In this document: positions 18,704-26,100 of the stretch, piece by piece
How the letters are laid out: each line of letters opens with the position of its first letter
Position numbering within the stretch: the first letter of the stretch is position 1
Source: Candidatus Poribacteria bacterium
GTDB lineage: Bacteria > Poribacteria > WGA-4E > WGA-3G
Length of the DNA: 64,000 bases
Reading direction: 5' to 3'
Assembly: GCA_022819945.1 (NCBI GenBank)
Contig: JAJEGI010000129.1
Coordinates: 1 to 64,000, forward strand
Position numbers and translations under genes: made by a program
Notes under the pieces: generated by a model
Seen by the model: only the letters and a program-made list of their open reading frames with translations
The model's database searches: none
What the model was told of the DNA's origin: nothing

Positions 18704-19318
18704 ATGCAGTCCCAAAACCCCGAAAGCCTTCCTCCAGAGTGTTATGATGATACCGAACTGATTGAGCGATTTCAACAAGGCGACACTGCTGCGTTTGATA
18801 TGCTTTTTACCCGTTATCAGAAACGCACCTATCGCTTGGTGCAACGCTTTATCTCAAACCGGGAAGATGCCTTGGACCTGACGCAAGACGCGTTCATACG
18901 CGCTTACCAAGGATTAGGCGATTTTAAGAGCCAGTGCCAGTTTTATAGCTGGCTTTATCGAATCACAGTCAATCTCTGTATCGATTTCTTGAGAAAAAAA
19001 TCGAGATCAGAAGTGCTTCTTTATGATTCCGATGAATCGGGAGAATTGCCGATGGCAAACATCCCCGATCCGCGTTCAGAGTCGCCAGCAAAAGCGGTTG
19101 AGAATAAAGAGTTGAGAACCCACATCCGGAAAGCAGTTCGCCGACTTCCACCAAAGCAACGGCAAATCTTCATTCTGCGACACTGGGACGGACTTTCACT
19201 TAAAGATATTGCAGCAGTCGTGGGTAGGTCCGACGGCACCGTCAAGGCACATCTGCTTCACGCCCATCGCAATCTTCGGAAACATCTACGCCCTTACCTA
19301 CAAGAAGCAGATTCTTAA
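18704..19318 (+). CDS. ECF-type RNA polymerase sigma factor
   Basis: A 204-residue sigma-70 family extracytoplasmic-function factor. Region 2 spans about 18-90, with FDMLFTRYQKRTYRLVQRF, DALDLTQDAFIRAYQ and FYSWLYRITVN. Region 4 spans about 140-195, with LPPKQRQIFILRHWDGLSLKDI (read in parts) and a helix-turn-helix ending HLLHAHRNLRKHL. GAGGAG precedes the ATG. No anti-sigma gene follows; the next gene is convergent ftsY. The MarR fusion immediately upstream is the only candidate local regulator. Confidence 0.9.
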   Translation: MQSQNPESLPPECYDDTELIERFQQGDTAAFDMLFTRYQKRTYRLVQRFISNREDALDLTQDAFIRAYQGLGDFKSQCQFYSWLYRITVNLCIDFLRKKSRSEVLLYDSDESGELPMANIPDPRSESPAKAVENKELRTHIRKAVRRLPPKQRQIFILRHWDGLSLKDIAAVVGRSDGTVKAHLLHAHRNLRKHLRPYLQEADS

Positions 19319-19324
19319 AAAATT

Positions 19325-19440
19325 AAGGTGGAAGGCTGGAAGATCGGAAGGCTGGTAAAGAACTTCCGTCTCTTCCAACCTTCCAGTCTGTAGGGAAGAG
19401 CGTCGATACCCCAACCTTCCACATTTCCATCCTGCCAGTC
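19325..19440. repeat. inverted-repeat spacer between convergent genes
   Basis: GGAAGGCTGGAAGA-type sequence on one side and TCTTCCAACCTTCC on the other can pair into an imperfect stem. This is a likely bidirectional terminator between the sigma factor gene and ftsY. It also recalls the short permuted repeats seen in other gaps of the window. Confidence 0.5.
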
Positions 19441-19463
19441 TCTATTTAGAACAAATGTATTAG

Positions 19464-20459
19464 CTATGTATCCGCGGTTTCTTCTGCTGCAAAGAGTGCC
19501 TCAATGAAATCCACGCCTACAAAATCCCGTAAATCATCAAGCTTCTCACCGATCCCGATGAGTTTGACCGGTGCCCCAATCTCGGCATTCACTGCAATCA
19601 CGATACCACCTTTTGCTGTCCCGTCGAGTTTTGTAATAGCAACACCGGTAATCGGCACCGCGTCGTTGAAAATCTTCGCCTGCCTCAAAGCGTTTTGACC
19701 CACTGTGCCATCCACAACAAGCAGCACTTCATGTGGCGCGCCCGCATGCGCTTTGTCCATCACACGTCCGATTTTCGCCAATTCATCCATTAACGGCTTT
19801 TTGGTATGCAGTCTCCCGGCGGTATCCACAATTAGCACATCGGCGTCCCGATGCTTTGCTGCATGCATCGCATCAAAGACAACAGAGGCGGGTTCGGCAT
19901 TTTCCCCACCGCGTATGAGTTCGGCACCTGCCCGTTCACACCAGATCGCAAGCTGATCTTCGGCTGCTGCGCGAAATGTATCCCCCGCGGCAACAAGGAC
20001 GCTGAGACCGTCTGTGATGAAACGGCTCGCGAGTTTACCGATAGTTGTTGTTTTCCCGGCACCATTCACGCCAAGCACCAAAATCGTATAGGGTTTATCA
20101 TCTTTAATGTGCAGCGGCATATCCTCGCCAAGCAGATTCAGGATTTCCGATTTTATGACCGATTCCAACTCCGAAGAATCGCTCAACCCCTCTGCCTTTA
20201 CTTTCTCCCTGACGTTATCCATTAACGTCAATGTCGTATCAACACCGACATCTGCTTGGATCAAAATCTCCTCGATTTCATCCATCAGGTCCTCGTCAAT
20301 CTTTCTCCCCATCCGCAGGAGTCCTGATAATTGCGACATCAACTGGGTGCGAGTTTTCGCCAAACCGGATTTGAGTCGATTAAACCAGTTCTCCTGTTTA
20401 CCGCCAGGATCAGATTCACCCTTGTTCTTATCAGTACCTTTAAATAAATTTCTGAGCAT
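19464..20459 (-). CDS. ftsY: signal recognition particle receptor FtsY
   Basis: A 331-residue SRP GTPase. The start at 20459 is chosen because GGGAG precedes it and the product begins MLRNLFKGTDKNKG. It has a short charged A region, an N domain of four helices, then a G domain with GVNGAGKTTTIGKLA (P-loop), DTFRAAAEDQL, DTAGRLHTKK and TKLDGTAKGG. FtsY docks ribosome-SRP complexes at the membrane for SecYEG insertion. No ffh lies in the window. The gene stands alone, convergent with the sigma factor gene. Confidence 0.95.
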   Translation of the reverse strand: MLRNLFKGTDKNKGESDPGGKQENWFNRLKSGLAKTRTQLMSQLSGLLRMGRKIDEDLMDEIEEILIQADVGVDTTLTLMDNVREKVKAEGLSDSSELESVIKSEILNLLGEDMPLHIKDDKPYTILVLGVNGAGKTTTIGKLASRFITDGLSVLVAAGDTFRAAAEDQLAIWCERAGAELIRGGENAEPASVVFDAMHAAKHRDADVLIVDTAGRLHTKKPLMDELAKIGRVMDKAHAGAPHEVLLVVDGTVGQNALRQAKIFNDAVPITGVAITKLDGTAKGGIVIAVNAEIGAPVKLIGIGEKLDDLRDFVGVDFIEALFAAEETADT

Positions 20460-20680
20460 TATGACTCCCTTTTTGTTACTATTTCGTATTTGTGGCTTCA
20501 GCAGCCATATCCGCATTTTCTTCATGCATATAATACTGTAACGGCATGCAGAAAGGCAATAAAAATTAGTTATCAGTTGTCAACAAAATACCCATGGGAT
20601 CGTTTCTTACCTGAAAAAGATAGGATATCTGCAAATTTCCTTGAAATGCTCACTTTTTTGTCTTATACTAAATTGCGGTA

Positions 20681-20697
20681 AAGGACGATTCGTCCTT
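20681..20697. promoter_or_regulatory. 17-bp perfect palindrome upstream of the cytochrome genes
   Basis: AAGGACGA and TCGTCCTT are separated by one T, about 105 bp upstream of the P460-like gene and just before an AT-rich stretch that could hold a promoter. It is a plausible operator, or a terminator stem for nothing visible. Confidence 0.4.
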
Positions 20698-20802
20698 GTA
20701 TTATATTTTCGATTCTTAAAACATATCCTTGTAGAAATTGGCTTGGGTAAAACCTCGCCAACGCAATATAACAAACATTTACAAAAAATCGAGGGTGTTA
20801 TT

Positions 20803-21381
20803 ATGAAAACGCAAACACGAAACCTGCTATCTTACCTCACAGTAATAATGATAACCTGTCTATTTTTTTCTGCTTGTGCGGAAAAACAGTTGGAAGAACT
20901 TATTGAACAGCAAGAAGAAGAAAAAACTGAGACGACAGAAGCACCTGTCCAACCTGAAGAAACGGTAGCGGTTCCCCTGCCCGGCTTACCTGATGATGTG
21001 GCAGGATATACACAGTGGCTCAAATTAAACGCTGAACCTATTCCTCCCGTGCCAGGTGGGGACCCCCATAACGGCACAAAAAATGTATATGTCAACAAAA
21101 CGGTGGATGACATCGCGCCAAATGGTGAACAACAGTTTCCATACCCCGATGGAAGTATTGTTGTAAAGGAAGCATTCCGTCCGGGTAAGGACTTTGTTGG
21201 ACTCATCGCGATTATGCGGAAGAAAGCAGGGGTGGACCCTGATCACAATGACTGGGAGTTCATTGAATACGTCCGAAACGCATCGGATGCTGAGTTCCGC
21301 GTCATTGCTAAAGACGGTGTATGTTGGGGATGCCACGCCCAAGTTGAAGATATTGATTATGTCTTCACAGAACTTGAATAG
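20803..21381 (+). CDS. cytochrome P460-like c-type lipoprotein
   Basis: A 192-residue exported heme protein. The start at 20803 gives a signal peptide with lipobox FFSAC, then an acidic linker rich in Glu, Thr and Pro. The C-terminal domain (about 65-190) has the P460-like pattern, including GTKNVYVNK, FPDGSIVVKE-like YPDGSIVVKEAF, and a single heme-binding CWGCH at 174-178 followed by DYVF. Cytochrome P460 proteins oxidise hydroxylamine or bind NO, and relatives act as electron carriers. The next gene is a diheme porin, so the pair probably exchanges electrons across the envelope. Confidence 0.8.
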   Translation: MKTQTRNLLSYLTVIMITCLFFSACAEKQLEELIEQQEEEKTETTEAPVQPEETVAVPLPGLPDDVAGYTQWLKLNAEPIPPVPGGDPHNGTKNVYVNKTVDDIAPNGEQQFPYPDGSIVVKEAFRPGKDFVGLIAIMRKKAGVDPDHNDWEFIEYVRNASDAEFRVIAKDGVCWGCHAQVEDIDYVFTELE

Positions 21382-21388
21382 GACTCTT

Positions 21389-21415
21389 GCTGGCGAGGTT
21401 TCAAACCTCGCCAGC
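21389..21415. repeat. 27-bp perfect hairpin between P460 and porin genes
   Basis: Arms GCTGGCGAGGTTT and its complement enclose one base. It lies in the 73-bp gap between the two cytochrome genes. It belongs to the same hairpin family as 12652-12678 and could set the relative levels of the two mRNAs. Confidence 0.7.
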
Positions 21416-21454
21416 CATGCTTACAACAATCAGATTCAATTAGAAAACAAGGAG

Positions 21455-22696
21455 ATGCTTTTGGACACACATCATAATAAATATGTGAAGCATATCAGCC
21501 ACACCACCTCACGATTAAAACACCTGGATATGTCCGGTATCGCGCTATCGTCCTTACGACTTGCATTCATAGTGAGTATGGCATTCAGTCTCTTTTTGCC
21601 AACCAACGTGGAGGCGCGCCCTGAGTTTGCAACTGAACTCGATAAAGAATGTAGTTTCTGTCATCTTGACCCAGCAGGCGGTGGTCCCCGAAATCGTATC
21701 GGCGAAATTTTTGAAGAGAACTATTTTGAATTCCCGGAAGACTTTGACATGGAAGCCGTGACCGAAGAAGCCAAGGAAGTCGTCAAACAACTCACAACAT
21801 CGCTTGACTTCCAGACTGCATTCATCAAAACAACACATGTTGACGCAGAGCAAAATGCGATAGCCAGCTGTACTTCATGCCACTCCTCAGTCGATAGATT
21901 CCTGCTTATGCAAGCAGAAGTAACGTTCAACGCCCAAGCCTCAGAACACATTAGACTTACCCTTTCTAACAATGTCGGAACGACGATGAATGCCTTTGCG
22001 ACGGTGGATGCTATCCCAAAACACCTCTACGTCAAAATCGGGCAATTCCGTCTACCCTTCGCTATTAAACAGAAGGACCATAACATACTCGTCCGAGAAG
22101 GCTATGGACTGGGTTCTAACAAACGGGATGTCGGGGTTGAACTCGGGGGCAGTGCGGGTAAAATTTTCTACAATGCAGCGTTCTTTAATGCCGATAACGC
22201 AACATCGAAAGGCGGTCTCGGCACACTCGGTGCGCAACTTGGACCCGTTCGTGCGGGTATCTCTGGCATATTTGAAAAACCCGGTGAAGATTGGGAACGT
22301 CTCATGGGTGCTTTTCTCACTGCCTCATACGCGGGTTTGAGTGTTGAAGGCGAATTCAATTTCGGAAATAGTGTTGCGATATCCTCTTTCGGATCAGATG
22401 ACATTGATTCAAAGGGATATTACGTTGGTGCTAAATATCGCGTCCTGCCACAACTTACCATCTCAGGTCGCTACGGATTGTTCGATCCAGACAGAACAGT
22501 TAAGGGTGATGCAAGCCAACGCGTGACACTCAGTGCCCAATACAATTTCATGGAAAACGGTGCGATCTCACTGTTTTATTGGGCAAACCTCGCGAATGCC
22601 GACCGTGGCGAGGATGACACGATCAGCGAAAAAGGCACACTCCGTCAACTCCAAGGCACCGACCAGATTATTTTGATGTCACGATTCTGGTTTTGA
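21455..22696 (+). CDS. diheme cytochrome-porin fusion (Cyc2-like architecture)
   Basis: About 413 residues. ATG at 21455 is possible, but TTG at 21461 fits the AAGGAG site better. A membrane helix/signal (about 30-52, ending VEAR) is followed by two c-type heme motifs, CSFCH at 66-70 and CTSCH at 139-143. From about residue 150 to the end the sequence alternates polar and hydrophobic residues as in an outer-membrane beta barrel, finishing in SRFWF, a C-terminal Phe barrel-assembly signal. Cyc2 iron-oxidising porins have one N-terminal heme; this one has two. It follows a P460-like lipoprotein gene, suggesting an electron-transfer unit. Confidence 0.75.
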   Translation: MLLDTHHNKYVKHISHTTSRLKHLDMSGIALSSLRLAFIVSMAFSLFLPTNVEARPEFATELDKECSFCHLDPAGGGPRNRIGEIFEENYFEFPEDFDMEAVTEEAKEVVKQLTTSLDFQTAFIKTTHVDAEQNAIASCTSCHSSVDRFLLMQAEVTFNAQASEHIRLTLSNNVGTTMNAFATVDAIPKHLYVKIGQFRLPFAIKQKDHNILVREGYGLGSNKRDVGVELGGSAGKIFYNAAFFNADNATSKGGLGTLGAQLGPVRAGISGIFEKPGEDWERLMGAFLTASYAGLSVEGEFNFGNSVAISSFGSDDIDSKGYYVGAKYRVLPQLTISGRYGLFDPDRTVKGDASQRVTLSAQYNFMENGAISLFYWANLANADRGEDDTISEKGTLRQLQGTDQIILMSRFWF

Positions 22697-22777
22697 GGGT
22701 AAGTAAGTTGCAGTATGCTTGAATTTCAACGATAGAACACACTTTGCGTTGAAACTCATGCCAAAAGTGTTTACCCG

Positions 22778-22805
22778 TAGGGACGGATCCACATATCCGT
22801 CCCTA
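22778..22805 (+). terminator. probable terminator of the porin gene
   Basis: TAGGGACGGAT and its exact complement enclose a 6-base loop; a T-rich stretch (TGTGTTTATATTT) follows. It lies 80 bp past the porin stop codon. Confidence 0.55.
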
Positions 22806-22869
22806 TGTGTTTATATTTACACATAACCTCACTTAAAGACATCCGCTTATTTCCGGCTGACAAGTTTTA

Positions 22870-22946
22870 AAACCACGTCTAAATGTGGTTTCCGCCCTTA
22901 AACATACAGCACAGCAATCTCCAAAAACATTGGCATAAAACTTGCT
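22870..22946 (+). promoter_or_regulatory. sigma-54 promoter with upstream inverted repeat
   Basis: TTGGCATAAAACTTGCT at 22930-22946 has the GG-N10-GC spacing and the flanking bases of a -24/-12 promoter. Forty bases upstream, AAACCAC and GTGGTTT (22870-22876, 22885-22891) form an enhancer-like inverted repeat. Downstream is the alpha-2-macroglobulin/pbpC pair. No matching promoter test was possible. Confidence 0.65.
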
Positions 22947-23103
22947 TACCCTATCCAGTATCTTTTTTCTTTTATACTCGTTAAATTTGGTGGATTTGTA
23001 AACAATGTTTTAGGACCGGAGATTTTCTCCAAATAGTCCTTAAGTCGTCACAAACAAGAAAACCCGTAAAGACAAAACATTTAAAACATAGGAGGCACTT
23101 CTC

Positions 23104-26100
23104 ATGGTGTTTTCCAAACTTTCCAAAAATCCTTCGGCGGAGCCTGGAAGTCGAAATCTGTTACTAAAAAGTTTAATCGGGGTCATAGGATTGATGACGC
23201 TCCTCCTTGCTGTCTGTATTTTCTATATTGTGCGGGGAAACGTGGGTGCCAAGACGCGTTATAGCGTTAACACTTTCGCGCCCCAAGGGGAAGTCCCAGA
23301 ATGGACCGATTTTTCGATTACTTTTTCAGAGGCAATCATTGATAAATCGCGCGTCGGAACAGAGGTTCCAGCGGAATCCCTTCGGTTTATACCCGCCGTT
23401 CAGGGTACTGGACGTTGGACAGCCCCCGACCGAATAGGTTTCTTTTTAGACGCGCCCTTGGCACCCTCCGCAGAATACACGGTCGAACTGACATCTGAAC
23501 TTAACCCATCCGAAGCATTTTTACTCACCGGACAAAAAGAATTTAAATTTGCAACTGAACCCTTCAAAGTGCAGCAGGCACGTATGGAATTCAGCACTGA
23601 CGACACACGTGAATACGCAACAGGTTTCGGCACAATAGCATTCAATTACCCCGTAACTACTGCCGATTTAAAGGCGCATCTCTCTGTCGCACTCAATGAT
23701 GGAACAGAAATACCCTACCAGATTCAGACCAACACAGCGACAGCACGAACGATAAAATTTGCAACGAAACGGATCAAACGCGGCAAAGCAGACCGAGAAA
23801 TAAAAGTCAAAATCGAAAAAGGATTTAAGTGCACAGGTGGGCAAATCGGGCTGGCGAAAGCGAACATTACACCCGTTATACTCCGCGGTAGAGGGACACT
23901 CGGCGTAACATATTCAGACGTTCGGGAAAGCGATGGCACACCTTATATTTCAGTCAGATTTAGTGCACCGGTGCTCAGCGATACCGTCAAACCCTACTTA
24001 GAACTGACCCCCGCAGCAGACTATCAAGTGACATCTAATTATCGGAACATCGAAATCCACGGTAATTTTAAGCGGCGTACCACCTATACACTGAAGATTC
24101 AGCGGGGTTTGACTGCCCGAAACGATGCTGTTTTGAAACAAGACTATATGACGAGGCTGAAAATTCCAGACATTCAACCGCAGCTTCGGTTTCTTGGTGC
24201 TGGCTTCTTCCTTTCAAGAAAGGGTCATTTAAACCTCGGACTTGCAACGATTAATGTCAAACGTGTAAAACTGGATATTGAGAAAGTTTTTGCGAATAAT
24301 CTTATTTATCTTTCAAAATTAGATAGATGGCGTCGTTGGAGCAGGAACTTAGGCAAACCCGTTCACTCGGAAGTGCTTGATGTGCCGCCACAATTGAACG
24401 AAGAGGTAACGACCCCTATCTCCTTAGAAGCGTATCTCTCAGACGAACATGTGGGTATTTTCAAGGTTGTCGCCCGAAATGCCGATAGACAGTGGGACAG
24501 TGCGCACCAATGGGTACTTATTACAGATTTGGGGATCAGTGCCAAACGCGCTGGAGATAAGTTGTATGTTTGGGTGAAATCCCTTGCTACGGGCGCGCCG
24601 GTACCAGCCGCGCGGGTCAAACTTATCAGCGACAATAATCAGACATTACTCAGCGGTACAACCAACTGGGCAGGATTTGTAGAGTTCACCGAGGTCGCAG
24701 AGAAGACTAAAGATTTCATACCGTTTATGATTACTGTTGCGAAACGGGATGATCTCGCCTTCATTCAATTGGATCAACACGAAATTGCAACAGCAGACTT
24801 TGATATCGCGGGACCCGCCTACTTGCAAAACGGTTATGAAGCGTTTCTCTACACAAGTCGGGGTGTTTATCGACCCGGCGAAACTGTTCAACTCGCTGGC
24901 ATCGTTCGCGGCGTGAAACAGACAACACCCGAACCGCTCCCGACCCGTATTGAAGTCCTCGCTCCAGATGGCAGAATTATACGAGAATTAAGGCAGCAGC
25001 TCAACAAAAGCGGTGCCTGCGACGTGAAAATTCCTATTCCAGATTACGCATTGACAGGCAATTATATTGCCAAGATGAAGATCGCTGATCGAGTTGTTGG
25101 GAGTGCCCAATTTCAGGTCGAGGAATTCATGCCAGACCGGATGAAAGTCGCTGTCACAGTTGATAAATCCTCATATAAACTTGGAGAAGCCCTTGACATT
25201 GAAGTGAAAGCGACGAATCTATTTGGGCCCCCAGCCGTAGGACGGAAGGTTCAGGCTTCATGTCAACTGGTAGCAGTTCCATTTGTCGTATCTGATGACA
25301 ATTTACCGCCAGATACCGATGCGACAAAGTGGCGTTCCTTTGTCTTTGGAAACACCAGACAATTTGAAAGTCAACGCATTGAATTAGGAGAAGCCAAAAC
25401 CGACACAGCGGGTAAAGCACGCTATCAATTTACGATCCCTTCAACCCTAAAAGTGCCCTCTTTGCTCAACGGTATCCTGACAGCGACCGTTAGCGAAATC
25501 GGTGGAAGAGCCGTCACTGCCTCACACCGAGTTGTTATTCACCCTTACTCACATTATGTCGGGATTCGCCGGGCAACTACTGGACAGGTCAAAATTGACC
25601 AACCCCTCCGATTCGACTATGTAGCCGTTGACGATGCCCTGGCAGCCGCTTCGGGGAGAGATTTAAAATTGAGTCTCCATAAGGTCCATTGGAACACGAT
25701 ACTTCGGCAGAACCCTGCAGGACGTTATGAATACGTCTCCGAACCACAAACGACAGAAGTAAAAACATACGACCTAACCTCATCAAAAACGGTACAGACA
25801 GTAACACTAACGCCTTCAGAATACGGTGAATACCGTGTTCGCCTTGAAGACATCGAATCGACAGCGACGGCAGAAATATCATTTTACGTGAGCGGATGGA
25901 GAAACACTCCAGTCTCTATGGAACATCCGACTCGGTTAGACTTGACGCTTGACAAACTTGCGTATCGTCCGGGCGAGACGGCAAAACTAAATATTAAGGC
26001 ACCCTTCCCCGGTACACTCCTACTCACTGTCGAACGGGATCGGGTGCTCAGTCACCGTACGATAACAATGAAGGAAAATACGGCTACTGTATCCATTCCT

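Larger units (their letters stand above)
22697..23103. other. gene-free gap holding terminator-like hairpin and sigma-54 promoter
   Basis: There is no coding signal. It contains the hairpin at 22778-22805, the inverted repeat at 22870-22891 and the sigma-54 promoter at 22930-22946, followed by a leader of about 145 nt to the macroglobulin gene. Confidence 0.6.
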
